Source: Stenotrophomonas maltophilia
Lineage (GTDB): Bacteria > Pseudomonadota > Gammaproteobacteria > Xanthomonadales > Xanthomonadaceae
NCBI RefSeq assembly: GCF_002799155.1
Contig: NZ_NERD01000002.1
Location: 2,480,001-2,544,000 of the forward strand
Direction: 5' to 3'
Length of the DNA: 64,000 bases
Shown here piece by piece: positions 40,367 through 50,554 of the stretch (its first letter is position 1; the number at the start of each line of letters is the position of its first letter). The position numbers and the translations under genes are program-made. The notes below the pieces were generated by a model. That model was not told where the DNA came from, did not search any database, and worked only from the letters and a program-made list of their open reading frames with translations.

Positions 40367-41926
40367 ATGAAGTTCAGTTCGCAGACCCTGCGTACGTTCA
40401 CCACCCTGCACACCTGGGTCGGCCTGGTCGCCGGCTTCGGCCTGTTCGTGGCCTTCTACGCAGGCGCGTTGACCCTGTTCCATCACGACCTGCCGCTGTG
40501 GCAGACCCCAGGCGCAGCCACTGCGTTGCCGGCGGGCCTGGACGACGCGCAGTACCTGCTGGAAGACGTGCTGGTCACGCATCCGGAAGCCCGCCGCCAC
40601 GTCGGCATGACCTTCCCCGGCGCCGAGCATCCACAGCCACTGGCCTATTGGCAGGCCGATGACGGCAGCTGGCGTTACGCCTGGCCGGGCCAGATCGCCG
40701 GCAGCACCTCGCCCCCACAGACCGGGCTGGCCGAGTTGGTCAACGAACTGCATTACAGCCTCGGCCTGCCGGTGGCCGGCATCTACGTGATGGGCATCGT
40801 CAGCCTGCTGTATGGCATGGCGCTGCTCAGCGGCCTGGTGATCCATCTACCGAAGCTGTTCGGTGATCTGTTCGCGCTGCGTCCGGGCCGCAACCTGAAG
40901 CAGCTGTGGCAGGACGCGCACAACGTGATCGGCGTGCTCAGCCTGCCCTTCCACCTGATGTTCGCGGTCACCGGCGCCCTGCTCTGCCTGGTGTTCGTGC
41001 AGATGGCACTGCTCAACCCGCTGATCTACGACGGCAAGGTGCTGCAGGCGGTGCCGACCGCGATGGACACCGCGCCCGTGCGCGACGCCAGTGGCATTCC
41101 GGCGCCGCCGGGCAGCCTGCGCGTGCTGCATGCACGTGCGCTTGAAGTTGCCCGCGCCCAGGGCGTGGCCAATTTCGAGCCGGCCTACCTGAAGCTGGCC
41201 AATGGCGGCGACGCCAATGCCACCATCGAGATCACCGGCGAATCCACCGGCACGCTCGGCCCGCTTGGTGCCGTAGCACTGGACGTGGCCACCGGCAACC
41301 TGCTGGCCTCGCAGCTGCCGGGCCAGCGCGACGCCAACCACGCTACGCTCAGCGCTGCCTACGCGCTGCACTTCGGCGAGTTCGGCAACGGCGTAGTGGT
41401 CTGGCTGTACTTCCTGCTCGGTCTCGGCGGTGCCTTCCTGTTCTACTCCGGCAACCTGTTGTGGATCGAGTCGCGGCGCAAGCGCCGCCAGCCGCAGCAG
41501 CCGCGTGCCGGGGTGAACATGGCGCGGGCCACGGTCGGCGTGTGCATCGGCCTGTGCGTGGCGATTTCGATCGCGTTCGTCACCGCACTGGTGCTCGAGC
41601 GGCTGGCACCGGCGGCGGTCGACCACGGCATCCGCTGGGCCTGCTTCGGCAGCTGGGCAGCCTGTGCGCTGTGGGCTGCACTGCGCCGCCCCGCGCAGGC
41701 CGCGCGCGAACTGCTGTGGGCCGCAGCGATCAGCACCGCGCTGGTGCCGATCCTGCACGGTGCGCTCAGTGGCGACTGGCTGTGGCTCGCGGCCGCGCAC
41801 GGCCACTGGCCGCTGTTCTGGGTCGATGCCATCGCACTGGCCATGGCCTTCGGCTTCGCCCGCCTGGCCGTGGCCAGCCAACGCCGCGCCCGCAACGGCG
41901 ATCCCAACAGCGTCTGGGCCAATTGA
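40367..41926 (+). CDS. PepSY-associated TM protein (PiuB-like)
   Basis: 519 aa. The N-terminal helix (TWVGLVAGFGLFVAFYAGALTLFHHDL) and a large periplasmic part are followed by helices at LPFHLMFAVTGALLCLVFVQMALLNP, then a further periplasmic loop and three or more C-terminal helices. HH and H residues at helix ends (TLFHHD, ALHFGEFGNG) are possible heme or metal ligands. PiuB-type proteins are iron-regulated inner-membrane reductases or uptake partners. As third gene of this operon, a role with siderophore iron release is likely. No TonB receptor gene is adjacent. Confidence 0.9.
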   Translation: MKFSSQTLRTFTTLHTWVGLVAGFGLFVAFYAGALTLFHHDLPLWQTPGAATALPAGLDDAQYLLEDVLVTHPEARRHVGMTFPGAEHPQPLAYWQADDGSWRYAWPGQIAGSTSPPQTGLAELVNELHYSLGLPVAGIYVMGIVSLLYGMALLSGLVIHLPKLFGDLFALRPGRNLKQLWQDAHNVIGVLSLPFHLMFAVTGALLCLVFVQMALLNPLIYDGKVLQAVPTAMDTAPVRDASGIPAPPGSLRVLHARALEVARAQGVANFEPAYLKLANGGDANATIEITGESTGTLGPLGAVALDVATGNLLASQLPGQRDANHATLSAAYALHFGEFGNGVVVWLYFLLGLGGAFLFYSGNLLWIESRRKRRQPQQPRAGVNMARATVGVCIGLCVAISIAFVTALVLERLAPAAVDHGIRWACFGSWAACALWAALRRPAQAARELLWAAAISTALVPILHGALSGDWLWLAAAHGHWPLFWVDAIALAMAFGFARLAVASQRRARNGDPNSVWAN

Positions 41927-42047
41927 GCCTTTGCCGGTCATGCCCGGGCGCTGCCGCTACCCGCACCGGCCCGGTAGAGCCGAGCCTGCGTGATTGCCGT
42001 TCGCGCCAAGCGCAGTCGGAGCAAGCTCGACACTGCGAAGGGCGGAC

Positions 42048-43238
42048 TCAATCGCCGATGCGCGCTTTCTGCCATGGGCCGAGCATGGCGTTGAGCAGAC
42101 TGGCCTGCTCGTCGTCGCCGGTCAGCTCCCACATGAACACCCCGGCAAGGCCCTGCTCGCGGGCGAACTGCGCACGCAGCCCGATCGAGCGTGGGTCTTC
42201 ATAGCTGATGAAAACCTTCTGCCCGGCGTTGTACAGCCACGGGCTCTGCGCCTGCGGCTGCCAGTGCTTCGTCCACCCCGGCTGATCGAGATAGCGCGCC
42301 TTGATGACCCGCCAGTCGCCTGCGTCAGCCGGGGCGCTGTAGGCCTGGTACAGGCCGTCCGGTCCATCGCCGGTCACCTTGAAGCCGCGACCGTAGAACG
42401 GCACGCCCAGGACCAGCTTGTCGGCCAACACACCGTGCTCGCGGTAGTACTGCACTGCGCCGGCTACGTTGTTCCAGCGCCGTAGTTCCGGCGCCAATGG
42501 ATCTGTCGGCACTTCATGCAAGGGGGCGTTGAAGGTCGACACCGCCGAGAAGCCGGTACCCATGTCGTAGCTCATCAGGTTGATGAAATCGAACACTTTG
42601 GCCAGCGCCGGCAGGTCGTAGCTCGCTGCCGGATCGTAGGGACCATCGGTCTGCAGGCGACCGGCGGCCAACGCGGCAGTCAGCAGCTTCGGCTGCCCCA
42701 CCTTGCGACCGCGCGCATCGAGTGCCTGGCGGAATGCCTGCGCGAGCCGGGTCAGGTTGGCGCGGTCCTGCGGGCGGTGCGCCAGCTCCTTCGGCCCGCC
42801 ACTGACCGGGAACTCCCAGTCAATGTCCACGCCGTCGAAGCTGCCGGCATGACGATCGAAGAACAGCGCCATGCAGGAGTCGACCAGGCGCTTGCGGCTG
42901 GCCTCGGTCAATGCCGCATCGGAGAACCCGCCCGCACCCCAGCCACCAATGGAGATCAGCGTGCGCAGATGCGGGTGCGCCTTCTTGAGCTCAGCCAGCG
43001 CGGCGAAGTTCTTCGGCGCTTCCGCCCCGACCGTGCATCGCCCGTCCTCGATGGTGGAGAACGCATAGAACAGATGCGTGAGGCGCTCGGCCGGAATGTT
43101 CGATACCGGATAGCGCTCGGCCGAGCCACCCGGGTAGTAGGCACCGAAGATCGGCGGCTGCGCCGGCGCGGCATGCGCGGCAATGGGCAAGGCACCGGCA
43201 ATCAGCACGGCAAGGACGGCCACTGTCTGGCGGAACAT
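42048..43238 (-). CDS. GH18 chitinase
   Basis: 396 aa with signal peptide (MFRQTVAVLAVLIAGALPIAAHA). The GH18 catalytic motif DxxDxDxE appears as FDGVDIDWEFP with the acid Glu last. SIGGWG (SxGG), MSYDMGTGF and the terminal YEDPRSIGLRAQFAREQGLAGVFMWELTGD, here consecutive segments, complete the TIM-barrel motifs. It hydrolyses beta-1,4-GlcNAc polymers and is exported. No chitin-binding module. It stands alone on the minus strand. Confidence 0.95.
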   Translation of the reverse strand: MFRQTVAVLAVLIAGALPIAAHAAPAQPPIFGAYYPGGSAERYPVSNIPAERLTHLFYAFSTIEDGRCTVGAEAPKNFAALAELKKAHPHLRTLISIGGWGAGGFSDAALTEASRKRLVDSCMALFFDRHAGSFDGVDIDWEFPVSGGPKELAHRPQDRANLTRLAQAFRQALDARGRKVGQPKLLTAALAAGRLQTDGPYDPAASYDLPALAKVFDFINLMSYDMGTGFSAVSTFNAPLHEVPTDPLAPELRRWNNVAGAVQYYREHGVLADKLVLGVPFYGRGFKVTGDGPDGLYQAYSAPADAGDWRVIKARYLDQPGWTKHWQPQAQSPWLYNAGQKVFISYEDPRSIGLRAQFAREQGLAGVFMWELTGDDEQASLLNAMLGPWQKARIGD

Positions 43239-43609
43239 GGAATCTCCCGGTTCGAAGGCGCAGCCACGTTAGCAAACCGATGTGCCTGCGGTACGGATGT
43301 CGCGGCATGTCGTCCAGCGGACAGGCATATCCCGCCGGGTGACGACAACTCGGCAGACATGCAACGACCCTCATGCACTGCAGCAGGACACGCGCCGACG
43401 CTGCATCCACGGGCTCGTGCCTCGGCCAAGGCAGCTGTGGATCTTCAACCGTGCATGGACGTGGGCACCGACCATGACAACATCGAAGACGGCGACCTGC
43501 AGCAGGCGGCGGCACTGTCGCACAAGGCCTTCAGAATTCTTCAGGCCGTTTTCCAGCACTTCAGCCGGGTCGCTGGCTCAATCGGCCTCCCTTTCGATGG
43601 AGTCCGCCG
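43239..43609. other. Intergenic region between chitinase and serine hydrolase
   Basis: 371 bp between divergent genes. Several short open frames exist but none has both a ribosome site and sensible composition. No strong palindrome or clear promoter pair was found. It must contain the promoters for both genes. Confidence 0.4.
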
Positions 43610-44674
43610 ATGCGTTCGATCCTGCCCGTCCTCACCCTGCTCTGCGCCATGGGTGCCCAGCCCTTCACCACGCGCGCCGCGCCTCCAGATCCGGCACGCC
43701 TGCTGATGCTGCAGCAGGCCATTGCGCACGATGAACTCAAGCAGATCCGCAGCGTGCTGCTGCAGGTCGACGGCAAGGTGGTCTACGAGGGCTACTTCAA
43801 CGGCGCCGATGCACAGACCCTGCACGACGTGCGTTCGGCCAGCAAGGGCGTGACGGCACTGCTGGTGGGTGCCGCCATCGGCGAGGGACGCGTGCCCGGC
43901 GTACAGGCCCGGGTGTACGACTACTTCCCGGCCTTCACCGCGCAGCACGCGATCGACCCGCGCCTGCGCGCCACCACCCTGCAGGATTTGCTGACCATGA
44001 GCAGCCTGTGGGAGTGCGATGACGAAAACCCGTTCTCGGCCGGCCACGAAGAGCGCATGTACGTCACCGAAAAGTGGCTGGACTTCACGCTGTCGTTGCC
44101 GGTGAAGGGCTTTGCGCCGTGGATGCAGCGGCCGCAGCACAGCCCGCATGGCCGCGCGTTCGCCTACTGCACCGCCAATCCGTTCGTGCTTGGGGCCGTG
44201 CTTGAACAGGCCAGCGGCCGCCCCCTGGCGGACTATGCCGCGCACGTGCTGGAGCAGCCGCTGGGCATCACCCACAGCCAGTGGAACCGCTCACCGGACG
44301 GCATCGGCATGGGCGGCGGTGGCACTCGCTACCGCACACGCGACCTGGCGCGGTTCGGCCAGCTGGTACTCAACGGTGGCCGCTGGCAGGGGCGCCAGCT
44401 GGTGCCGAAGGACTACATCGAGGCGATGGTGCAGGCGCAGGCCACCACGCCCGATGGCAGCGACTACGGATACCAGTGGTGGGGCCTGAAGCTCGATGTG
44501 CAGGGTTCGCCCCGCACCGTGTGGGCGATGTCCGGCAATGGCGGAAACTATGTGTTCGTGCTGCCTGATCGGCGCGTGGTGGCGGTGGTCACCAGCCAAG
44601 CCTTCAACCGCTCCTTCGCCCATCCGCAGTCGCGGCGCATCCTCACCGAGTTCCTGCTGCCGGCGCTGCGCTGA
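43610..44674 (+). CDS. Serine hydrolase (beta-lactamase/PBP-like, class C)
   Basis: 354 aa with a signal peptide (LPVLTLLCAMGAQPFTTRA). The SxxK motif is SASK (VRSASKGVTALLVG). The second motif, normally YxN, reads YCTAN, so its Asn is shifted or replaced. The third motif near the end is SGNGGNYVFVLP in place of KTG. The set matches the esterase/D-aminopeptidase-like branch of the family, rather than a true AmpC. Likely periplasmic hydrolase; substrate unknown. Its end overlaps the convergent regulator gene by 32 bp. Confidence 0.88.
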   Translation: MRSILPVLTLLCAMGAQPFTTRAAPPDPARLLMLQQAIAHDELKQIRSVLLQVDGKVVYEGYFNGADAQTLHDVRSASKGVTALLVGAAIGEGRVPGVQARVYDYFPAFTAQHAIDPRLRATTLQDLLTMSSLWECDDENPFSAGHEERMYVTEKWLDFTLSLPVKGFAPWMQRPQHSPHGRAFAYCTANPFVLGAVLEQASGRPLADYAAHVLEQPLGITHSQWNRSPDGIGMGGGGTRYRTRDLARFGQLVLNGGRWQGRQLVPKDYIEAMVQAQATTPDGSDYGYQWWGLKLDVQGSPRTVWAMSGNGGNYVFVLPDRRVVAVVTSQAFNRSFAHPQSRRILTEFLLPALR

Positions 44675-46211
44675 GGGTGGCGAGATCATCCGGGCGCCAC
44701 GCGGCGGCCAGCACCTGCGCACGCTGCCGGGCGATGTCGGCATCGATGCGCTCCAGCAGCGCCGGCCAGCCCGGGGCGCCATGCAGGGGCACGAACAGTG
44801 GCGTGGCGCGCAGCCACGCCACGTCGCGGAAGCCGTCGTCGACGGCCTGCTGCAATGCCGTGACGGCCTCGTCTTCGCGTCCGCTGGCCTGCAACAGCAG
44901 TGCCCGCTCCACAGCTGTGTCGGACCAGCCATCGCTACCGCTTTCGCTGGTGTTGAGCCGCTGCAGCCGCTGCCTGATCCACCCGGCCTGCACCGGCTGC
45001 GCGCCGTACAGGGCGGCCAGCGTCTGGCCCAGTGATTGCTGGGGCCGCAACTGGCGACCACGTTCGAACGCCTCAGCTGCCGTCGCAGGATCACCAGCCA
45101 GCAGCGCCAACTCCCCCTTCAACCGCAGCAGCTGCGGATGCGGCGTGCCGCGCGCCAGCGCTTCGTCCAGTGCCTGCCTGGCCTGATGCGGCGCGCCGGC
45201 CAGATACAGGCTGCGTGGCCAGGCGATATTGGAGAAGAGGTTGTCCGGGTAGAGCTGGAAGTTGCGCGCGTGGCGTTGCGCCGCCGCCCGGGTGAAGCCC
45301 AGCAGTTCCAGCTCGCGCGCTACCTGCACGTCACGGAAGCGCACGCGCTCGGGCGCTTTCAGTGACAGGTTCTCGCGCAGCGCCAAGGCCAGCTCGCCGC
45401 GCTCCTGCCGCAGGTAGGCCAGCGATGCACGGCTGCGTTCGTCGCCAGGTTCCAGCGCCAGGGCACGCGCGTAACCGGCCATGGCCTGCCGCATGTTGCC
45501 GAGGCAATCCTGCGCATAGCCCCACAGGGCCTGCGCAGCGGCATCGCGCGGCGCTCGCCTGCGCTCCTCGCCGGCCAGCGCCAGCGCCTCTTTCATCTGT
45601 TCCGGCGTGCCGTTGAACAGGCAGCCCTGCGCCGCCAACGCACGTGACAGGCCACGCCGCGCCAGCGCGGACTCCGGATCGGCCTGCAGTGCCTGCCGGT
45701 AGAGGCTGATGGCCCGCTCGTTGTTGCTGGCCTGGCCGATGCCAGCGTAGTAATCGGCACGCTGCAGCAGCGTCTGCGCCGCGCCGGGCGCTGCCGGCCG
45801 TGACCACCACGCCAGCATTGCGGCGATGCCCAGCACTGCAACGACCGCCAGGCCCCACCCCGCCCCGCGGCCCCACCAGGACCGGGCAGGCAGTGCGGTG
45901 ATCTGCACCGGCTGCACGCACAGCTGATAGCCGCGCCCACGTACTGAACGGATGTAGCGCGGCCGACGGCCGTCATCGCCCAGCGCCTGGCGCAGAAGTT
46001 TGACCCGTTGACTGACCGCATCTTCGCCCACCACCGCCGGTGCCCAGACCTGCGCGGCCAGCGTGTCGAAATCCACCACATCGGTGCCGTGTGCCAGCAG
46101 CACGTCGAACAGCGTCCAGCTCAGGCCGGCAACGGGCAGATCTTCACCTGCCCGGCTGACCCGCTGCGCCGGGCGATCGATGTCCAGGTCCAGCAGGCGA
46201 AGAGTGTCCAT
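44643..46211 (-). CDS. CadC/ToxR-like winged-helix protein with TPR domain
   Basis: 522 aa. Residues 1-105 are an OmpR-type winged helix (VDFDTLAAQVWAPAVVGEDAVSQRVKLLRQALGDD, RYIRSVRGRGYQL, separate segments). A single transmembrane helix follows at about 120-142 (WGLAVVAVLGIAAMLAWW). Residues about 150-480 are TPR repeats (ALARRGLSRALAAQG, AMAGYARALALEPGD). This layout is a one-component, membrane-bound regulator whose TPR domain is periplasmic. It may control the adjacent serine hydrolase gene, with which it overlaps tail to tail, but that is a guess. Confidence 0.88.
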   Translation of the reverse strand: MDTLRLLDLDIDRPAQRVSRAGEDLPVAGLSWTLFDVLLAHGTDVVDFDTLAAQVWAPAVVGEDAVSQRVKLLRQALGDDGRRPRYIRSVRGRGYQLCVQPVQITALPARSWWGRGAGWGLAVVAVLGIAAMLAWWSRPAAPGAAQTLLQRADYYAGIGQASNNERAISLYRQALQADPESALARRGLSRALAAQGCLFNGTPEQMKEALALAGEERRRAPRDAAAQALWGYAQDCLGNMRQAMAGYARALALEPGDERSRASLAYLRQERGELALALRENLSLKAPERVRFRDVQVARELELLGFTRAAAQRHARNFQLYPDNLFSNIAWPRSLYLAGAPHQARQALDEALARGTPHPQLLRLKGELALLAGDPATAAEAFERGRQLRPQQSLGQTLAALYGAQPVQAGWIRQRLQRLNTSESGSDGWSDTAVERALLLQASGREDEAVTALQQAVDDGFRDVAWLRATPLFVPLHGAPGWPALLERIDADIARQRAQVLAAAWRPDDLATLSAAPAAGTR

Positions 46212-46254
46212 GGGCGAAGCATACCTGCGCGGCGATGCCGGATCGCAGGCAAAG

Positions 46255-46280
46255 AAAAAGCGGGCCGAAGCCCGCTTTTT
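46255..46280. terminator. Bidirectional terminator downstream of pnp
   Basis: AAAAAGCGGGC-CGAA-GCCCGCTTTTT is a perfect 11-bp inverted repeat. It provides U-runs on both strands. It ends the pnp transcript on the minus strand. Confidence 0.9.
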
Positions 46281-46293
46281 CATCTACGAAAGC

Positions 46294-46314
46294 GTGAGGA
46301 CCAACGGTCCTCAC
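46294..46314 (-). terminator. Additional hairpin just after pnp
   Basis: GTGAGGACC-AAC-GGTCCTCAC, perfect 9-bp stem 24 nt beyond the pnp stop and before the main terminator. It lacks a U-run and may protect the mRNA 3' end. Confidence 0.55.
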
Positions 46315-46338
46315 CCACCGCACAATCAGCAGTACCGA

Positions 46339-48447
46339 TTATTCGGCGCTGGCGCCTTCGCCTTCTTCCACGGCCTTCATCGACAGGCGGATGCGGCCCT
46401 GCTTGTCGACTTCCAGCACCTTGACCTTGACCACATCGCCTTCCTTCAGCTTGTCGCCGACCTTCTCGACGCGCTCGCTGGAGATCTGCGACACGTGGAC
46501 CAGGCCGTCCTTGCCCGGCAGGATGGTGACGAACGCACCGAAGTCCATGATCTTGGCAACCTTGCCTTCGTAGATGCGGCCCGGCTCGACGTCCGAAGTG
46601 ATCTGCTCGATGCGGGCCTTGGCGGCCTGGGCAGCGATCGCGTTGACCGAAGCGATGACGATGGTGCCGTCATCCTGGATGTCGATCTGGGTGCCGGTTT
46701 CCTTGGTGATGGCCTGGATGGTCGAACCACCCTTGCCGATCACTTCGCGGATCTTGTCCGGGTGGATCTTGATGGTCAGCAGGCGCGGCGCGTAGTCCGA
46801 CAGCTCTTCACGCGGAGCGGTCAGGCCATGGGCCATTTCACCCAGGATGTGCAGACGGCCAGCCTTGGCCTGCTGCAGAGCCTGCTTCATGATCTCTTCG
46901 GTGATGCCTTCGATCTTGATGTCCATCTGCAGGGCGGAGATGCCCTCAGCGGTACCGGCCACCTTGAAGTCCATGTCGCCCAGGTGATCTTCGTCACCCA
47001 GGATGTCGGACAGGACGACGAAGCGCTCGCCCTCCTTGACCAGACCCATGGCGATACCGGCAACCGGCGCCTTCACCGGCACACCGGCGTCCATCAGGGC
47101 CAGCGACGAACCGCAGACCGACGCCATCGACGAGGAACCGTTCGACTCGGTGATTTCCGAGACAACGCGGATGGTGTACGGGAAGGTTTCCAGCGACGGC
47201 ATGACAGCCAGTACACCGCGCTTGGCCAGGCGGCCGTGGCCGATTTCGCGGCGCTTCGGGCCCATCATGCGGCCGCACTCACCCACCGAGAACGGAGGGA
47301 AGTTGTAGTGGAACAGGAAGTTTTCCTTGTACTCACCGGCAACGGCATCGATGACCTGGCCATCACGGGCGGTGCCCAGGGTGATGGTCACGATGGCCTG
47401 GGTTTCACCGCGGGTGAACAGCGAGGAACCGTGGGTACGCGGCAGCACGCCGGTCTTCACGGAAATCGGGCGGACGGTGTCCAGCGCACGGCCGTCGATG
47501 CGGACCTTGGTGTCCAGCACCGAGTCACGCATGGTGCGGTATTCCAGCTCGCCGAATTCCTTCGACAGCTCGGCCGGGTTCCAGCCTTCGGCGGCCACGC
47601 GGCCGGCCAGGGCTTCGAACACGTCCTTCTTGATCGCCGAGATGGCGTCACGGCGCTGCAGCTTGTCACGCACCTGGAAGGCTTCGCCCAGGCGCGGGCC
47701 GATGGCTTCCTTCAGGGCGGAGATCAGCGCGTCGTTCTTGGCCGGGGCTTCCCAGGTCGACGGCTTGGTGCCGGCTTCGACGGTCAGCTCGTTGATCGCG
47801 TTGATGACCTTCTGCATTTCGCGGTGACCGAAGGTCACGGCGCCCAGCATCACTTCTTCGGACAGCAGCGCGGCTTCGGATTCAACCATCAGCACGGCGT
47901 TGGAGGTACCGGCGACGACCAGCTCCAGCTGCGAGTCAGCCAGTTCGCTGACGGTCGGGTTCAGGATGTACTCGCCGTTCTTGTAACCGACCTTGGCCGC
48001 GCCGATCGGACCCATGAACGGGGTGCCAGCCAGGGCCAGGGCAGCCGAAGCACCGATCAGGGCCGGGATGTCACCGTCCACGTCCGGGTTCAGCGACATC
48101 ACCGTGGCGATGATCTGCACTTCGTTCTTGTAGTCTTCCGGGAACAGCGGGCGGATCGGACGGTCGATCAGACGCGAGATCAGGGTTTCCTTCTCGGTGG
48201 CACGGCCTTCGCGCTTGAAGAAACCACCCGGGATGCGGCCGCCGGCGTAGAACTTTTCCTGATAATCGACGGTCAGCGGGAAGAAGTCCTGGCCTTCGCG
48301 CGCGCTCTTGGCGGCGACGGCGGTGACCAGCAGTACGGTGTCGTCCATCTTGACGATGACGGCGCCGCTGGCCTGACGGGCGACTTCGCCGGTCTCAAGC
48401 GTGACGGTGTGCTTGCCGTACTGGAAGGTTTTGGTGATTTTTGCCAC
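46339..48447 (-). CDS. pnp: Polyribonucleotide nucleotidyltransferase
   Basis: 702 aa. It has two RNase PH domains (the first starting [22 protein letters not shown]; the second with [22 protein letters not shown] and the phosphate-binding [21 protein letters not shown], all separate parts), a KH domain ([16 protein letters not shown]) and a C-terminal S1 domain ([33 protein letters not shown] region). It degrades RNA by phosphorolysis in the degradosome. Standard location after rpsO, with a hairpin between them. Confidence 0.98.
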   Translation of the reverse strand: MAKITKTFQYGKHTVTLETGEVARQASGAVIVKMDDTVLLVTAVAAKSAREGQDFFPLTVDYQEKFYAGGRIPGGFFKREGRATEKETLISRLIDRPIRPLFPEDYKNEVQIIATVMSLNPDVDGDIPALIGASAALALAGTPFMGPIGAAKVGYKNGEYILNPTVSELADSQLELVVAGTSNAVLMVESEAALLSEEVMLGAVTFGHREMQKVINAINELTVEAGTKPSTWEAPAKNDALISALKEAIGPRLGEAFQVRDKLQRRDAISAIKKDVFEALAGRVAAEGWNPAELSKEFGELEYRTMRDSVLDTKVRIDGRALDTVRPISVKTGVLPRTHGSSLFTRGETQAIVTITLGTARDGQVIDAVAGEYKENFLFHYNFPPFSVGECGRMMGPKRREIGHGRLAKRGVLAVMPSLETFPYTIRVVSEITESNGSSSMASVCGSSLALMDAGVPVKAPVAGIAMGLVKEGERFVVLSDILGDEDHLGDMDFKVAGTAEGISALQMDIKIEGITEEIMKQALQQAKAGRLHILGEMAHGLTAPREELSDYAPRLLTIKIHPDKIREVIGKGGSTIQAITKETGTQIDIQDDGTIVIASVNAIAAQAAKARIEQITSDVEPGRIYEGKVAKIMDFGAFVTILPGKDGLVHVSQISSERVEKVGDKLKEGDVVKVKVLEVDKQGRIRLSMKAVEEGEGASAE

Positions 48448-48552
48448 GGAGGGTGTCCTTGGGGATGCTGTCTGCGAATTTGGACCGTCGGCGACCCTTG
48501 CCGCCAGCGGGTGGCCGGATCGTTCCGGCCTGAATCGGGGATTGCGGTACTA

Positions 48553-48586
48553 CAAAACAAAACCGCGGCGCATCGCTGCGCCGCGG
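48553..48586 (-). terminator. Hairpin between rpsO and pnp
   Basis: CCGCGGCGCA-TCGC-TGCGCCGCGG, perfect 10-bp stem at 48563-48586, followed on the minus strand by TTTTGTTTTG. In E. coli this gap carries terminator t1 and RNase III sites for pnp autoregulation, and the equivalent role is likely here. Confidence 0.8.
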
Positions 48587-48598
48587 GGGATTCGTTGC

Positions 48599-48859
48599 TT
48601 AGCGACGCAGGCCAAGCTTCTCGATCAGGGCCTTGTAACGCTCGACGTCCTTCTTCTTCAGGTAGTCGAGCAGGCTGCGACGGCGGTTGACCATCTGCAG
48701 CAGGCCGCGGCGGCTGTGGTGGTCCTTCTTGTGGGTCTTGAAGTGGCCGGTCAGCAGTTCGATGCGGGCGGTCAGCAGTGCAACCTGGACTTCCGGGGAG
48801 CCGGTGTCAGCCGAGCTGCGCTTGTTGTCTTCAATGACCTTCTGGGTGTCGATCGACAT
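48599..48859 (-). CDS. rpsO: 30S ribosomal protein S15
   Basis: 86 aa. It starts [27 protein letters not shown] and ends [18 protein letters not shown] sequence; [14 protein letters not shown] and [21 protein letters not shown] are signature stretches. Binds 16S rRNA in the central domain. ATG 48859, with an AGAG purine stretch upstream. It precedes pnp, as in most bacteria. Confidence 0.98.
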   Translation of the reverse strand: MSIDTQKVIEDNKRSSADTGSPEVQVALLTARIELLTGHFKTHKKDHHSRRGLLQMVNRRRSLLDYLKKKDVERYKALIEKLGLRR

Positions 48860-49032
48860 TTCTTTTTTCTCTGTGATGCGTGGCCGGCAGGAACGCGCTT
48901 CGCGCACCGCCAGGCTCGCCGTGGACTACGAGGATGAAACCTGCGGGAGGCAGGTTGCCGGAAAACGGCCGCGAAATTGTAACGGTCGGGGGCTCCCGGG
49001 ACAAGGACCGGGGCTGAACCGGCAGGCCCAGG

Positions 49033-49941
49033 TCAGAGGTTGAAACGGCGCTGCGGGGCCAGCAGGCCACTCTCGTCGACCTGGCCGAGACCCTGGACAG
49101 CATCGTCCGGACCGAACACGGCCACCAGGCCCCGCGGCCAGGACAGGTCGCGCTGGCGCTGGCCGACGCAGAACCGATGGACCTGGTCGGCGTCCAGGTC
49201 GACCCGCGGGTATTCCGCAAGGCCGGCCGCCAGCGGCAGCAGCAGCGCGTCCATGCCGGCCTCGTCACCGGCCTCGACCATCGCCCGCAGCTGGTCCAGC
49301 GTGACCATGGCAGGCTCGCGGAACGGCTCGACCCAGAGCCGGCGCAGCGCGCTGATGTGGGCGCCACAGCCCAGGCTTTCGCCGAGGTCGCGGGCCAGGC
49401 TGCGGATATAGGTGCCGGAACCACAGGTCACGCGCAGCCGCAGCCGTTCCGGCTGCTGCTCCAGCACCTCGATGGCGTGCACCTGCACCTCGCGTTCGGG
49501 CGCTTCGATGACGTCACCGCGGCGGGCCTTCACATACAGCGGTTCACCGCCCTGCTTCAGCGCCGAATAGATCGGGGCACGCTGGCGGATGCAGCCGGTC
49601 AGCGGCGCCAGCGCAGCCTGCAGGGCCTCGGCACTGATCGCCGGCACCGGGCGCTGCAGCAGCACCTGGCCTTCGGCATCGTCGGTATCGGTGGTCTGGC
49701 CGAGCACGATCTCGGCGTCGTAGGCCTTGGCCGAACCCAGCAGCAGGCCGGCGATCTTGGTCGCCTCGCCGAAACACAGCGGCAGCAGGCCGGTGGCCAG
49801 CGGGTCGAGGCTGCCGGTATGCCCCCCCTTCTCGGCGCGGAACAGGCGGCGCGCCACCTGCAGGGCAGCGTTGGAGCTCATGCCGGTCGACTTGTCGAGC
49901 AGCAGGATGCCATCCAGGCGGCGGAACTGAATTCGGGTCAT
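49033..49941 (-). CDS. truB: tRNA pseudouridine(55) synthase
   Basis: 302 aa. Catalytic Asp lies in [24 protein letters not shown]. Other TruB hallmarks are [15 protein letters not shown] at the N-terminus and [24 protein letters not shown]. It converts U55 of tRNA to pseudouridine. ATG 49941 begins [11 protein letters not shown]. It follows rbfA in the standard order. Confidence 0.97.
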   Translation of the reverse strand: MTRIQFRRLDGILLLDKSTGMSSNAALQVARRLFRAEKGGHTGSLDPLATGLLPLCFGEATKIAGLLLGSAKAYDAEIVLGQTTDTDDAEGQVLLQRPVPAISAEALQAALAPLTGCIRQRAPIYSALKQGGEPLYVKARRGDVIEAPEREVQVHAIEVLEQQPERLRLRVTCGSGTYIRSLARDLGESLGCGAHISALRRLWVEPFREPAMVTLDQLRAMVEAGDEAGMDALLLPLAAGLAEYPRVDLDADQVHRFCVGQRQRDLSWPRGLVAVFGPDDAVQGLGQVDESGLLAPQRRFNL

Positions 49942-49952
49942 GACAGGAATGT

Positions 49953-49975
49953 GTAGAGCCGGGCCATGCTCGGCT
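49953..49975 (+). repeat. SMAG-like GTAG hairpin between truB and rbfA
   Basis: GTAG followed by AGCCGGGC-CAT-GCTCGGCT, an 8-bp stem with one G-U wobble. Same CAT loop as the element at 14831. Confidence 0.75.
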
Positions 49976-50046
49976 GCCGCACCGCGGCCCGCAGGGGCTT
50001 CGCGTTGCCGGAATGGAAAGACGCCGGGCATCGGCCCGGCGCTAGC

Positions 50047-50430
50047 TTATTCTTCGTCGCTCTCGCGACGCTTCTCGGCGGCCAGCGTATCGGGCAGGTC
50101 GCGCAGGATGTTGTCGATGTGCTCACCACGGTCGACCGAGTCGTCGTAGTGGAAATGCAGCTCCGGCACGTGGCGCAGCTTCATCGCACGGGCCAGGTCC
50201 ATGCGCAGGCGATAGCCCAGTTCCTTCAGGCCTGCCACGGCTTCAGCCGAACGTTCCGGCATCAGCGCGGTGACGAACACCTTGGCATGGGCCATGTCGC
50301 GGGTGATTTCCACGTCGGACACGCTCACCGAGGGCAACCCGTGCTCGCGCACGGCGTTGTGCACCAGGGTGCCGAGTTCACGGCGCAGCTGGGCGGAGAC
50401 ACGGTCGGTTCGATGGAAAGTCTTGGGCAC
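50047..50430 (-). CDS. rbfA: Ribosome-binding factor A
   Basis: 127 aa from GTG 50430 (MPKTFHRTDRVSAQLRREL), the start seen in Xanthomonadaceae. An ATG at 50466 would run into repeat DNA and is not preferred. The KH-like fold includes VSVSDVEITRDMAHAKVFVTAL and ELHFHYDDSVDRGEHIDNIL. Cold-shock factor for 16S rRNA 5' maturation. A pair of GTAG-type repeats lies immediately upstream. Confidence 0.93.
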   Translation of the reverse strand: MPKTFHRTDRVSAQLRRELGTLVHNAVREHGLPSVSVSDVEITRDMAHAKVFVTALMPERSAEAVAGLKELGYRLRMDLARAMKLRHVPELHFHYDDSVDRGEHIDNILRDLPDTLAAEKRRESDEE

Positions 50431-50457
50431 GCGGTCGGGCTCTTGATTTGAATGTGA

Positions 50458-50479
50458 CCCGACCAAGGTCGGGCCCTAC
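50458..50479 (-). repeat. SMAG-like hairpin, copy 1 upstream of rbfA
   Basis: On the minus strand GTAG is followed by GGCCCGACC-TT-GGTCGGG, a perfect 7-bp stem. It sits in the infB-rbfA gap. Confidence 0.7.
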
Positions 50480-50491
50480 CAGGAGGAGCGG

Positions 50492-50513
50492 CCCGACCAA
50501 GGTCGGGCCCCAC
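50492..50513 (-). repeat. SMAG-like hairpin, copy 2 upstream of rbfA
   Basis: The same CCCGACC-AA-GGTCGGG palindrome as copy 1, 34 bp away, headed by GTGG instead of GTAG. Tandem arrangement in one orientation. Confidence 0.65.
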
Positions 50514-50554
50514 CAGGGGGCGGACCGACCCGTGAGGGCCGGCCCAGTACAGCA

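Noticed and set aside
43282..43734. Possible small gene between chitinase and serine hydrolase
   Set aside because: No ribosome site, overlaps the serine hydrolase signal peptide, arginine-rich composition of a shadow frame.
43610..44674. Chromosomal AmpC beta-lactamase
   Set aside because: SASK is present, but the YxN and KTG motifs are replaced (YCTAN, GNGGNY), which fits esterase-type serine hydrolases better.
46063..48690. Plus-strand frame of 875 codons opposite pnp
   Set aside because: Shadow of pnp; low-complexity Asp/Gly/His composition.
49953..50513. CRISPR array suspected from repeated hairpins
   Set aside because: Repeats are palindromic, vary in sequence, and have no regular unique spacers; they fit SMAG-like elements.
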